Assembly (NCBI GenBank): GCA_019055375.1
Contig: JAHQIW010005918.1
Location: 173,102 to 237,101, forward strand
DNA: 64,000 nucleotides
Source of the DNA: Parelaphostrongylus tenuis
Lineage: Eukaryota > Nematoda > Chromadorea > Rhabditida > Metastrongylidae
Direction of reading: 5' to 3'
Below the pieces are notes generated by a model. That model had not been told where the DNA came from. It worked only from the letters and a program-made list of their open reading frames with translations, and made no database searches. Numbering within the stretch: position 1 is the stretch's first letter; every line of letters begins with the position of its first letter. A program made the translations under genes and the position numbers. Below, one piece after another: positions 33,019-45,389 of this stretch.

Positions 33019-34783
33019 ACAAGCAATCGAGAAAACCCATCGACCGGAAAGAAGAGCAATCGATTGGGAAAAGATACCAACTACAGTTATTGTTTACTTG
33101 GATGAATTCCTTATTTTTCTTGCACTTATTAAGTATGAAAAACTCATTTTGTCAATAGTATTAGTACAATAACTCTTTAGGCACTGCATATCTTTGCCTT
33201 TGAATTGTCAATTCATTTTAAATGACACAATTTTACATCTGCATTCAAATTAAGAAAATACATTCGAGATTCGACCCTAATAAGCTCCCCTAGTCCAAAA
33301 AAGTCAGACATTCTTAGGTGAACACCGGCGGGCGAACTATTCCCAAATTAGTAGCGTTATAGTCACTATATCTGAGCTCTCCTGAACACCATAAATTTAC
33401 TCATGAAAACGTGTTATTCAAAGGCTTTGGTGCCATGTTGCTAAACGCAGTGCACAGCTCAATAGTAACTGGTAAAATATTAAATCGGCTTTTTTCTAGC
33501 TTCTATGGTCAGGAGACCAAGAGAATCTGCTGGAAATCGATCATTTCAATTCAATTTATTCGTTTGCATCGACGACGTCCCTAACCGATGAATTAGAAGG
33601 CTGCATCTCCGCCCATACGCGTAGCATACGACGATTCAGTCCCATGACGACCATCAGCACCGCCAAAATCGCCAGTTCTTACCATCACCAGATCCACCAT
33701 ATACCGGGCGCACATTGTCTTCTCGAATTACGCTTTTTTATTAATACCGTATGATACTGTTTTTACATTCCCGTCTTTCTGTCTCCCTGCTTCACTGCGA
33801 GAGCATCGAGCAACGTCCTCAAATGCAGATGTAGCTGCCTTATTTGCTTGTGGATAACTTTACCACAGTGTTATGACGCCTACTTGGTTTTTGACCTTTT
33901 TTCACGCGCTGCTGGTGTTTTCTAAGTTTCACGTACTCGATATTTTTCGTTTTGGTGGTCTAGCGCAATCCTGGAAAGGCACTTAATAGTGTAGCGCCGT
34001 TTGAGAGACCTTGGATGAAATTGAAATTGTGTGATTGAGCTGTAGAATACTCAAACGTGTAACAAACATTCAAAATGTGAAATAATAACTGTAAAATACA
34101 GTTTTTGACCTATCTTCTGCGTGGATATTTGCTTGATATTAATTGAGATCATCACCGATTTGTCGACTTTGTGCTAAATATTTCTGGTGTATAATAAAGG
34201 CACTTGGCTCAATGAGCGATTTATTTTCAATAAAGATTCGTGCGCGGTTTAGCAGCTATTTAAAAGCTTTGAGGTGCTCATGCTTTTTTTGACACTGTAG
34301 TTCCACATTAGTAAATCAGCATGCTCCCACACCATCATCACAGGCAACTGATGACTTTTGAAAATCACAGTAGATTTGCTTACAGATAGTTATTCCAGAA
34401 CGTAAACAAATCTTGAAAGATGGTATCGCCTTTGAATGGAAATCCTGACAAATTCGTCGACGTGAGTTTCAATTGCTTTACGAGGATCAACCGCTGTTTT
34501 TCATATTCATATACATTTCATCACTTAGGATTATCCAAGAATCACTGCAAGCTTTTGGACATTTGATAGAAGTTGTGAGAAATAGCTGATTGGACTCGAT
34601 AGAAGCATAAAATCAACAGAAATAGATGAAACGAAAGTAGAATATAAAATGTAAAATACAATGACTAAACCTTATCATAATGCGATACAAATTTAACAAA
34701 TAGGTTTTTGGAGTTTTTTTTTTTTGAAATGATATAATTGGAACCCCTAACTTAACCCATCAGGTGCTCACTTCTATTATTTA
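33019..34783. other. Unassigned DNA
   Basis: Near 33540-33740 the sequence is less A+T-rich and open on the minus strand in two frames, which could mark an exon. No domain or splice signals support it. Confidence 0.3.
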
Positions 34784-35114
34784 GAAATTTCTATTATTTT
34801 ACTGCATATTTCGCAGTCTTATGATTATTTATACATTCCTAAGAGAACTGAGTGGTGAGCAAAAACACGACCTCAGGCGGGAATCATTTGGAATCACATT
34901 TGCCCGACCACTCATTCTTCAACATCTCAATGTTAGCTATCAGCCACCAATTTTTGACAGGTTTGGTCGGGTATGCGATTCCGCTTTATGAACCCAATTG
35001 AGCTGATAGCTATTCTAATTACTAATATTCGAAATTTCTATTATTTTACTGCATATTTCGCAGTGTTATGATTATTTATATATTCCAAAGAGTACTGAGT
35101 GTGAGCAAAAACAC
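34784..35114. repeat. Composite repeat R3, copy a, with 85-bp direct repeats
   Basis: Two direct repeats of about 85 bp (34784-34868 and 35031-35114) match at all but a few positions. They bracket a segment (about 34893-35040) that reappears in reverse complement at 60134-60270. The left repeat is followed by CCTCAGGCGGGAATC, which in copy b is part of a tRNA-like T arm. Confidence 0.75.
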
Positions 35115-35940
35115 TCTTATTATTATTATTTTATTATTATTTCTATTATTTAGCTCATGTACACTCATTTGCATACCTATCTTCGCATTCTTACGACAGT
35201 GAAGTTTCATCTGGCCTCCATCCTCGTTTCTGAGTTCAATTGAGCACATGCAGAAGTATTCGTTTCTCATTTCCAACACCTTTTTTCTAACTAGATTAAT
35301 GAAGCCGACTTGAAATTTTTGTTTAGGAAGATACAAACTGACTTTACTTTTCATGACTTTTTCTTCTGCTTTCTTCTTTTTCTTAAAAAGTTTTCAAATC
35401 TGCAAAGTACTGTTCAACGTTCTATCTGTTAGAATTTTAGGCAAGAGAAACCGCTATAGGTTTCAGCTTATTCTCTAAGTGAATGTTAAACAGCGCTGAT
35501 GCAACTATGATGGCATACCACAAGGTCGTAAAACTCTGCACAATAACACTGAAGAGCTGAGCCATATGTCAGAACATCTTGAATAAAAGTGAAATCAGTG
35601 GGAAGCAGAGGTAAAAAACTTCATCGAAACAACGTTAACGGAATATTTACACGGGATCCAAGAAGAATTCACAGATCATAGAACTATCAACTTGCAAAGT
35701 GTTCACCCAAAAATATCGAAAATGTCAGTCTAGAACTAAATGTTCATTAAAATGAGCTCTTCTTATCTCTCCCCGAAAATAAAACCGTCGTCTTTACCCT
35801 AGACTTTCAGCAGCTGTTCGATAGCGCGAACTTTGATAAAATCGTTATTCCAAGACTGACTGTCTATTAACCTCGGCATGTTTCAGTAATTATTATTTTT
35901 CCTTATTTCTTAAGAGAGTTATGAGGTGTCAAATCCAAAC
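35115..35940. other. Unassigned DNA
   Basis: Short TTA-rich stretch at 35116-35152. A 92-codon minus-strand frame (35076-35354) overlaps R3 and is not credible. Confidence 0.3.
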
Positions 35941-35958
35941 TTCATTCACACAATCAAA

Positions 35959-35994
35959 CAGATAACGTTTCGGTAAATCGCCTTCGTCAGAGCC
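35959..35994 (-). ncRNA. Hammerhead-variant motif (H2), weak stems
   Basis: On the minus strand: GGCT-CTGACGA-A-GGCGATTTACC-GAAA-CGTT-ATCTG. Both core boxes are intact and the extra A is shared with the motif at 32983. Stem II has only 2-3 pairs and stem I is not evident. A minus-strand frame of 89 codons runs through it. Confidence 0.45.
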
Positions 35995-35998
35995 GCTT

Positions 35999-37558
35999 TT
36001 CATTATATGTTTTCCACTGAATGAACAGGTGAAGAAAAACGGGACGGTAATCACATAGGCTAGTAATGCCAGAAAATTTGCGAACATTACTCCATTTGCT
36101 ATTACAAAAACTTTACTAAAGCGCTGTAAATTTTCGTCGCGCATTACTTGCGCGACTGACGTCCGTGTTTGGCTTCTCACTGAATCTTTAGTAACCATTT
36201 AATAGCTTAAATCTCGATGATCTCCAAAGTAGATTCGGTTTTTGAGGGTCTCTATAGAGCGCTGTGAGAGAGAGAAGATCTTACATTTCCCTATTGGAGA
36301 TTTGAGCACGAAAAGATTGGTAGGGTGCGGAGAAAATTGTCTCACGCTAGAGCTCGAAAAAAATAGAAATTCTTGCTAAATGGAGCCAAACGTTCTAAAC
36401 AGATAACGAAAATCGCCCCCTCTTGGGGTAGCAGTTGAGATCACTGCGCCGAGCGCGATTCGGGAGGTGCCCAAGTTTCGTAGTCTCATTAAGCATTTTT
36501 TTCTTCGTTACGAAAAAAAATTACGAAGTTTCACGTATTAGATTTGTAGGAAAGACATTACCCTATCATTCTATATGTATTAACTTTTATTTCCGTTCTA
36601 TAGTGCATGAGGAACTCGCTATCAAGTTCAAGCAGCAGTCTAACTATTTAGAGTGTAATACTTAGTCTTCATTTCGCTCTCACAGCGCTTTGTAGAAATA
36701 GCTTCAGAAGTCACGCTTTGTTTCATACTTGGTGAGATTTAAGCTACTGAATTTTTGCTGAGATTTTCTTGAGCCAGAGATTTCCGTCCTGAACAACACG
36801 CAGGTAACTGATTTTCTAACGCCGCTCCTTAAAACTCTTCAAAATCTGCATTTTTCAAGCCCATGAATATATACTGTAAGTGTAACGAAAAGCTCTGTCC
36901 GAGAAAGAATACATTAGAGTATGCATGCATTCCATAGAATGCAATGTGTTTTCAAAGGGGATGATAGCAGTCGAGGAGCATTATTTCTTCCACGTGCTGA
37001 CCTGAAACAATATCATTACTAACGATTTTGGTGTTCTTTCGCCTTTCCCATTCAGCATCTTCATATGATCAGTTTTCCAATGTTGTCAGCACTACTTTTA
37101 CTCGCTTGTATTCTTAGTTCAATGTGCTCTTTGTTCAAGATTTTCTTCTTGCTTGAATCATCAAGTCCTTATTGGTGCCTCAAAACAAAATGGCCATGGC
37201 ATCCTGTGAGGTCGAAGAGTTTATGGCAGGTGTCACATGCGGTTTGTCATCGTCTCATAACACTAATTTTTATAGCTCTTTATTCGTGAACGTTGACAAC
37301 GACGGCAATGAACGAATGAGAAGTCCGACGACATCGTCATTTTTACCCTACTATATACTTTATGTTTTTGCTGTAATTAGATATCTGTCGAGCTACCATG
37401 AGTCGAACTGTTGACAGGTGACCTAAATCCATACATTTCTTTCCTTTGTATTAGATTTTCGCTATAAAATTGCTATTTTTGGCTGTAAATTCTGTTGGAA
37501 AAATGTACTACATCGTATTTTTGTTTCTAGATGTTAGTTGCTAGTAGCATGTCAAGCT
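35999..37558. other. Unassigned DNA
   Basis: Short frames only (36435-36665; 37065-37289; 37172-37414). No recognised family. Confidence 0.3.
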
Positions 37559-37567
37559 CTCATATAA

Positions 37568-37815
37568 AACGAAAAGGGATCAGTTCTCGGCACTGATGAA
37601 TTCCTGAGGGATGCACCATGCATTTGTGCTCAATTTTTCACTTTATTTGAGGTGATTGAATGCATACCTGGTCTTTAAGATGACTTGCAGTGCCTCGAGC
37701 TCTATCGAGTCAGTTTTGCTTATCCTCTCAGGCAGGTCTGCGACCAGTCCGGTACAAATTTACCGACTCGGAGGGATAGACAGTTTGGTGAGTCATCAGT
37801 GCAAGACCAAACCTC
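37568..37815 (-). repeat. tRNA-derived SINE S1, 5'-truncated, with 9-bp target duplication
   Basis: S1 body and 3' end on the minus strand, flanked by CTCATATAA at 37559-37567 and 37816-37824. The head stops within the B-box region, so the A-box half is missing. A 5'-truncated copy that still has a target duplication points to LINE-type target-primed insertion. Confidence 0.8.
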
Positions 37816-38144
37816 CTCATATAATGTAGGTTAATTTTACTGAGTTTTTCTACACATAAATGTTGATCTTTCCCTTAGTTTTGGTTGGTCTTGATCCCAC
37901 GCAACACTACCGATCTCATCCAGAACCATTCGACTGTCATGTGTAAAGTTCAAAGTTCTCACTGCACTTTTATTTGATGTTTGATGGAGCAGCTTTTATC
38001 ATGATTTGTGGAGAAGGCTTGCAAATTGGCTGATACACAGATACGACTACAATTGTAGTTAAATCGATACATAAGCTGATCGGGGGACAACATAAGTTGA
38101 ATAAGGATTCGGCTACATTATAAGATGACTCCTGACACAAGTAG

Positions 38145-38639
38145 TCAGCACAAGCTCTCACTCTTCATTTGATAAAAGCAATAATCTAAAGTCGGACCAC
38201 TAAGCCACATAAAAAATTTGCCGCACACATCTATCCTATTTCTGGTGGAGATCGCAAAAAGGTACGGAATACGGAGAGGTTTACTGTACAAAGTGCCGCC
38301 GACAGTGAGCAAAAACGATACATCTCGCATCCATGGGTTTTGTAAGAGAGGTTGGTCAGCTGCTGAATCACAAAAAACACTGGAATACAAAGAAAAGCTT
38401 TGCACTGCCCAGAAGAGCGAGGACAGTGCATTCCACAGACGTATGCTTTCCCTTTTCATCCATTTCATTTGCCTCAAAATTGTTGTGTCGACGGTACCGA
38501 TAAGGGAATTGTGAGGTGACGAATAAAACAAAACGAAAACAAATTTATATCGCCTCCTATTTTCTTCATTTCCCTCCAAATAATGAACAAAAATGCAAAA
38601 ATAAAGCAAAAATACTCGAACAAAATTCTTTTTATTCAA
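38145..38639 (-). CDS. Hypothetical open frame, possible signal peptide
   Basis: This 164-codon frame is the longest in the window. It begins with two lysines and a hydrophobic run (FVRVFLLYFCIFV) that could act as a signal peptide or membrane anchor. It contains several cysteines in the second half. No domain is recognised. A 98-codon frame on the opposite strand (38218-38514) overlaps it, and there is no promoter, splice or homology support. It may be spurious. Confidence 0.2.
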   Translation of the reverse strand: MNKKNFVRVFLLYFCIFVHYLEGNEENRRRYKFVFVLFYSSPHNSLIGTVDTTILRQMKWMKRESIRLWNALSSLFWAVQSFSLYSSVFCDSAADQPLLQNPWMRDVSFLLTVGGTLYSKPLRIPYLFAISTRNRIDVCGKFFMWLSGPTLDYCFYQMKSESLC

Positions 38640-38679
38640 CCGCTTCTAGCGGTGTTATGATGTTACAACTAGATACCCA

Positions 38680-38770
38680 TTGATGTAGAGCAATGTGCAA
38701 AACTTTCGCGTCAGCCGGGACTAGAACCCGTACCTCACTCTTCCCGGGAATGCATGCTCAGAACTATAAT
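38680..38770 (-). repeat. tRNA-like palindromic element P, single arm (P5)
   Basis: CGCGTCAGCCGGGACTAGAACCCG (38708-38731) and CCTCACTCTTCCCGGGAA match the P3 left arm from its 3' acceptor strand to the anticodon arm. The remainder is lost. Confidence 0.6.
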
Positions 38771-41095
38771 ATACTATATACAAAAATACTCACTCAAACG
38801 TTTGTCAACACAACATAGAAGTCCGTGTTTGAAGACTATGACGTAACTGTTGATTTAGTATGACCGTCAATGTGAATCCGCTTACTCATCTAGATATTCT
38901 GCTCGCTAACATCTAAACTTACCACTTGATTACTAATTTTTCTTTATTTTTGCAACATATCTATAAGTTATTCTAGATTCCTGAAATTTTTTACACTTCG
39001 TAGCTGGATCTTTAGCGTGTTTCTTATCACTTTAATTATCCTAGGACCACATTGTTGCAATTTTTTCGCTATCTTAACGATTTCGCTTCTTCCCATTAAT
39101 CAGTAATGACGTCTTATCAAAGGTGAGTGGTATTGTAATGAGCACAATGAATTGATAACATTTGCAGCCGACGATTTGATAACCCGCTTGAATTTATTTC
39201 TTTTTCGCTACCCCGTTTTCATTCAACACTTATCGTCATCTTATTTCTCTGAAGCAATTATTTCGTCCCACTTTGGCCTCTGTTTTCTTGTTATTCTGAT
39301 TTTTTCAAATTCATCTCTGCCTTCTCCTTCATCCGCCTCATTGTCGTATTCATCACAGCCATCTTGTGATTTCACTTCAGCTCTCTCCTTTCAACGCTCT
39401 TCTTACCATTTGATGGTCTCTATGGAGCAGTTCGGTAAACGAACGTGCTGTTTGCGCTAAGAAAAAGATGACTCAAAATGAACATACGAACTGCTATCAA
39501 GTTTCTGACTCAATGTTTTTGTTTACATTCTTTCCTTCGAAGATTTGGTTTTCTTACTACATTCATGACTGGTATTCTTCGAAAATTAATGAGAATGTGT
39601 GATTCCATATCTAAGTTCACTCTGTGCCTTAATGAGTCATTCAACGCTTCAAACTCAGGAGTGCCATCCACAAAAAATGCAGTGCCTCAAAAAACAAGAG
39701 CTGATCTTGTCTACCTATAGTGGGATCTCCAGTATCAAAATCCCGGTCACATAGCAACATGTGAACATACCTCCATTAGAACTTCATCTCACTTCAACTT
39801 ATTTTAATCTTCTCAACCCTTCATCCTTGAGAAAATTCGTGAACTCGTGACGTCTCTACACGACACATGCCGAGTGGTGTAAGTAGCAAATCAGGTTAAT
39901 GAAGTTGTAAGACATTCATTCTCTCAGCAATAGAACGCGACCTACATAATCTTTTTTATAGGCTATATTTTGCTCATAGGGAAAGCTCAGAACACCCATG
40001 TTACTTTAAAGTATTTTATACCTTACGAGAAATCCGTCGATTCTTGCTGTTCGTACAACTATCTTCCAACTCTGGATGCTCGTTAAAAAATTAATGCTAA
40101 ACTTTCGTTCTGAGCATCGACAGAGTGTTTAATCGATAGATGGAACTGATTATCAGTGTTTGGAGTGTTTTTCCTGGAATGCAAGTTTACGATCTTCAAA
40201 AAAAAAGTAATCGATTCGTCTTTTTGTATTCGATTCTTTGACATCATAATAAAATTCCAGTGGAAAATACTAAAAATCTATCCATCAGTGTAATAGAGGA
40301 CAACTTTTCATTCATCGGCTAATTTATTCCAAAAAATAGCTCAATTTGAGAAAATAGTAGGCAATTTGAATCATTATGAAATACGACGCGTATTTAACTG
40401 CAAAATGAGGGTAATTTTGTGAGCCAATAGCCTAAAAAACCACTATCGAAAATGCCTATATAAACAAATAACCTATTACGAAGAAGAAGAAGAATAAGCA
40501 AGAAGTACTGTAGCGAAAGCTGTTCCTACTTGTACAATCACCACATCTTGATTACTGGTTATCGGTAGTCTTTTGAAGCTACTCTTTGGTTCGCTCTTTA
40601 CCCTCGTTGATCGGCGTGGAGATTGAACGACGATAAAAGTGTTAGAGAAAATATGTCTATAATGCCATCACTGTCCTATTTCTCTTTGTCTGAAAACAAA
40701 ATTTTCTTCAAAGATAGTTAGTTGAACAGTCCTAGTAAAGTTATGTCCCAGAAAAAATCCGGTCACATATTCCTTTCATAACAAGACAGCTGAGCTATTA
40801 TCACTTGCTGAAACATTAATTTCCTTCCTGCATTCCAGGCCATTTAATTCTCGTCGGCCTCGCAGATCAATATTTGTATAATTTGCTGCCACATCCTACG
40901 AAGTTAACTGATAACTGTCCTCACTTTGTCAGTTACCGTTCTTTTGAGGAATTTCTGGTTGTTTGTCAAATTTCCTATCAATCTGCTATATAGCCGCGAT
41001 TGTTTGGATTACATTACTGTGACCTGTATCCTCTGGAATATAATGACGTCATTCTAGCATAACTAATATCGAATGATTTAAGCTAGGGCATGTAA
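38771..41095. other. Unassigned DNA
   Basis: Frames at 39152-39460 and 39478-39720 (+) are unassigned. No repeat recognised. Confidence 0.3.
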
Positions 41096-41100
41096 AGTCT

Positions 41101-41289
41101 TTAGATAGATCCTGCCATGTCGAGAAAACCGTCTGGTAAGCTTTTGTTGCTCAAGGCATCCTTCAATCGAAGCGATTTTGACCATTGGTTGTTCAAGATT
41201 AGCTCATCAAGCTCTGACACAAAAGTTGAGAAGTGCACAGAAGTGGTCCCTTCGAAATCTCCTAAACTAAGATTGAGGTTGATCACCAC
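41101..41289 (-). pseudogene. Possible gag-like fragment
   Basis: The minus-strand frame (LSLGDFEG..VHFSTFVSELDELILNNQWS..LRLKDAL..KSLPDGF) has the rhythm of LTR-retrotransposon gag segments (short F-G motif, then aromatic-rich helices, then LK.AL). The resemblance is by eye and weak. No protease, RT or LTR was found nearby. Confidence 0.25.
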
Positions 41290-41989
41290 TACTTTCGAAG
41301 TTCAAACGGGGCTTTTACACTTCCGAATTCCTTTACGCCTCAGGACTGGTTCACAATCGGTTTTCATTTCTTTTAGTGCAATACTTTAACAGTCATTTGA
41401 AAGCGGACTACACATTATAGGCACTATAGTGCCTATAGTACGCATATCTTAAGCACATGCACCGCGCGTATGCACAGAATTCGGTACCAAGACTCTTAAA
41501 TTTTGACCGTTCAAAACGATATTCAAGCCTCTTGGTCCCTTTCCAGCTCTTTCCATCTTATGAACAGCACGATAGAACGACGATCTCAATAATTTAGCTT
41601 GTTGCAGCCTTTACTAGTTACTCATTAGTAGCTAACTACTGATTTGAATGAGGTTTGCGATTTAGCTAACAGTGACAAGATATGGATTTTTGACTGACCA
41701 CGGCGAATTTTCCTGCTGCTGCGAATGTTAAACTGTTTAGGAAATTGTTTTAGAAAGCTTGACAAATCATTTATGTTCGTTTTATATTTTTTTTTCTAAA
41801 GAATTTAGGACCGACCACCATGTTCCTCTTAGGAAAATTCGTATTGTTAGCGTTGTGCTAAGCACTGTTTCATCACTGAAAGCACAATGCGCCTTCGTTG
41901 TTGGTTATTTTTCTTTGCAAGTGCATGTGTAAGTGGCGCTTTTCATCCATACAATATGATGATTCATTGATGAATCAGTTCTGCTGACT

Positions 41990-42430
41990 ATGACAAGTAG
42001 TCGTCATAGCTCTGTCCCTCTCTCCTTCCCATCTGGCATTTCATCCCAACTTCTTCCATCTCCTTCAGCTTCTATTCGAATAGCTTATCTTTATTGCAGT
42101 AAGCAAGAACTACTCCTAAATTATGACTACAGTAGTCAAATGACTGCCCCGGCACCCCTCCGATGGCCTTATGGTAGATGACTGCGACGCTGCTTTTTTC
42201 GTGGAATACCAGCAACTTTTCCAGATGTTCATCGCGGCAAATCAAAAGGCGGCTACTACTACTACTATTTCAGTCATCATTCCACATGTTCTACACATGG
42301 TGGTCCGGAAAAGATTTATGTACGCTTAAGATTAATACCTGTCGCCTCAAATCGACAGTTCTAGGCTTGAAAACTTTCGGATTACCCACAATGTCATTCA
42401 ATCAGTGCACTTGCCACACTGCGCCGTAGC
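41990..42430 (+). other. Possible coding stretch, unidentified
   Basis: Overlapping frames 41990-42181 and 42178-42429, plus a third stop-free stretch near 42182-42363 containing five consecutive tyrosine codons. Composition differs from the A+T-rich flanks. No family is recognised and the frames may be fortuitous. Confidence 0.2.
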
Positions 42431-43417
42431 GCACTCTACCATACGCTTAGTTTGTACCTTTTTTGACCGAAAACCCGATCCCCAACTCTAATACGCTGCT
42501 GGAAGGGGCGAGATATGTGGGTAGTTGAATGGTTAATAATGCAGTGTTAACAGCAAGGTGATAGGAAAGGTGCTGGTTGCATCCCTCCTCCATCACCCCC
42601 TTGCAATCATTTCCCAACGCCTTAGCCTGGCTGCCTCCAAGATTGCAAGAAGAATCGTCTCGATCAGGATTTTATGACATTTATAAAGAGATAAATTTTT
42701 AAGAAGCACCCGAAACACATGGAACGTTCGAAGCTCCTTATGGAGGGTGAATGTGAGAAACAAATCGAATGCTGGAATTTATGGGATTCACACAGTAAAA
42801 CTTTGGTGACGAGTCGTGTAAGTGAAATAACTATTCATCAAAAATATCTAGATGAATCTCCCGCTTTTGAGGCCTTCATCACCATTCACGAAGTTCTAGA
42901 CACACTGATCACGATATTCAAAAATCTATGGCGGCGAAAGAAAATGAAACATAGAAGTTGATTTTTACGAATTACTACTGGGTCGAACGAACCTTATCTC
43001 TCGATTTACTGCAGAATGATTCATTCCGCCTAAGGTATGATGTTTTTCAATACAGAAAAGGGTGATATTTTTGTAAAAAAGGCGCATCTCATTCAATTCG
43101 CTACGGTTTCTGTGAAAAAGGATCGTTTAGCTGGAAAGTCAGCTAAATAAAATCTATATTTTTTGCTCAATACTCAAGATTTAGTGGTGAGATAATCCAC
43201 GGCAAATAGAGCCGATTTTCGTTTCATAAGCAGAAAGAAACATCAGAAACATCTTCACTTAGAATTCAAATCAGTCTACTTGATCTTGCCGTCAACTGAG
43301 AGTTTCGAAACGATTCCCATAAAGAAAGAGGCGGCCTCTTTCTGAGGGCCTATCTCACATGACATACAATATCGTCGTTCGAAGCATGAATTCGTTGAAG
43401 TCGATGATTCATGAATA

Positions 43418-43765
43418 ATGGCGACGACGATCGTCATAATTTCATTCTCAAACCCTGATGAGAACGAACGGATGAACACTCGTCACATATTTCCAATCAG
43501 AACTGCCGAAAATCACATGCAATCCTCGTATTCATCATCATGCGACGAACATTTTTACAGCGTTATGAGAGCGTGGTGTGGCGACCGAAATTTGAATAAC
43601 AAAACCCACGCGCCCAGCATCGGCACACTTACGCTCCATATTTCGACAAAGTCATTTTATAGCGATCGCGTTCTAGCGAACGATTCCACTTCCTTCACTT
43701 CTACTGCGAAAGTCAATACGATCACGGTATTTCGTGATGAATATTCATCATTAAGCGACGTCTAA
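43418..43765 (+). other. Possible exon, unidentified
   Basis: A 115-codon frame in less A+T-rich DNA, serine- and threonine-rich, with no hydrophobic segment and no known motif. An overlapping minus-strand frame exists (43276-43479). It is listed as a candidate only. Confidence 0.2.
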
Positions 43766-45385
43766 TGAGGATGTGATAACGTCAACGATGTCAGTTCGAC
43801 AAAGGTATTTTAGAATATTCAGTCATATGGAATCGATGGTCACCATGTGCAGCTTAAGCCCTGCGTATAGTAACATCGCAGGGTTATACAGATTTCATGT
43901 ACATGAGATCATTGAAAGTTTACTGCTAAAGCCTCCATTAGTAATCTGAGTATGATTTAAAAAGCCATCGTTGAATATACGATGATATCCTTTCTTAGTC
44001 TTAGCAAAACTGAGCCGATTAGATTTTGCTATATGTTCATTCTCCATGGAGCAATCAATTCCTAACTGGACATCAAGATTTAACAATAACATGAAGACAA
44101 GACCATGACACATTTCTTTACCAATTTCTTTTTTTTTCAAATCTGAGCTATGTTTCCAGATTACGTCAAGTCATTGCCAGGAAACTTCATGAATTCAACG
44201 GTGGCTAATTTATAGCAGACGGAGTGGTTGTTCTGCCGGTGGTGGTGCCATCACGTGGGTTTTGGCAAAAGCACGTCTTTTATTGACTTCGATGTCCGGG
44301 TTCTGCATCCAAGAAAGTCTTTGGATTGACGGGTAAGTTGAGTTGATAACTGAGGAAATTGTCTTTTTGAGAATATCATTGAATTGAAATTAAGCTCATT
44401 CTTATTCAAAGCCAAGCAACCTTTTAGATCGTTACCATGTCTTCTCACTGTAGACTGTCCTCAGTATTTTTGGATCGGATGAAGCTATTCAGAGAAGGCA
44501 GCTCTCGCTTTATTAACCTGGGAAGTTTGAAAGCCTTCGGGGGCCGGAACGAACCGATCATACAAGGTAGTTAGTCATAAATTGCAATTTCATATGGTCG
44601 CTTGCTTCTTTGAATCAATGAACAGGAAGCGATACATTATGTCACCATCTTATTTTTCGTAGCTTGAAAAATTTTCTCATTCAGCTATAAACACTATCAA
44701 TCGACACAAAAGTGATTTGGAAATCATGTTCCTTCATGAAAGTAATAGTAAGCGCTGAACGGATAGGTTCAGAAGTCAGTCCTGCTATCAAATTTCCGTA
44801 CCACTGAGTTTAGCATACACGATACATTCTTGATGACAAAATAATAATTCTCTTAGAACTAAAAATCGAAAAGCATTGTCTCATGTAACGTCTGTTCCTA
44901 AAGAACTGTGAAGTAGCGAAGAGATTGAGCGATGTCACGTTAGCGAATGTCGTCACACATAAATAACTGCTATGTGATAAGATCGTCTTTCATTTCCCAA
45001 GGAATGCTTATTTCTCAATTTGAGCCATCGCTTTCTCGAATGCGGTGACCATTTGAAGGAAACCGCCTACCTCTTAGTGGCGATTACTCGCTTGCAAGTA
45101 CGTATTGCTACGTACAATTTTACTTCATATGCGTAAACGCGCCGTCTTCTCGAATTTTTAGCTCCTTTATGTTCATGAGGTTATTCACTACAAAGTGACA
45201 GTGGTAATTGCTCTCTAAAGTGGCATATTTCAATTCCAACAAAGATTAAAAGTGAATAAGCGGCTTGTATGAATGCGCAGTGTTTCGCATCCGGGCTTAG
45301 TATTCTTAATCATTCTGTGTTGAATAAGTTCAAACTTTTGAAAGCCTCAATTCAATCACATATTTCACCGAGAAGTAAAATTCCA
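43766..45385. other. Unassigned DNA
   Basis: No recognised feature upstream of the Penelope remnant. If the element once had an N-terminal RT portion here, I cannot trace it. Confidence 0.3.
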
Positions 45386-45389
45386 TCAG

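Noticed and set aside
44215..44300. GGAGTGGTTG..GGTGGTG..CACGTGG resembling the S2 head
   Set aside because: Similarity is limited to G/T-rich words and the downstream S2 blocks are missing.
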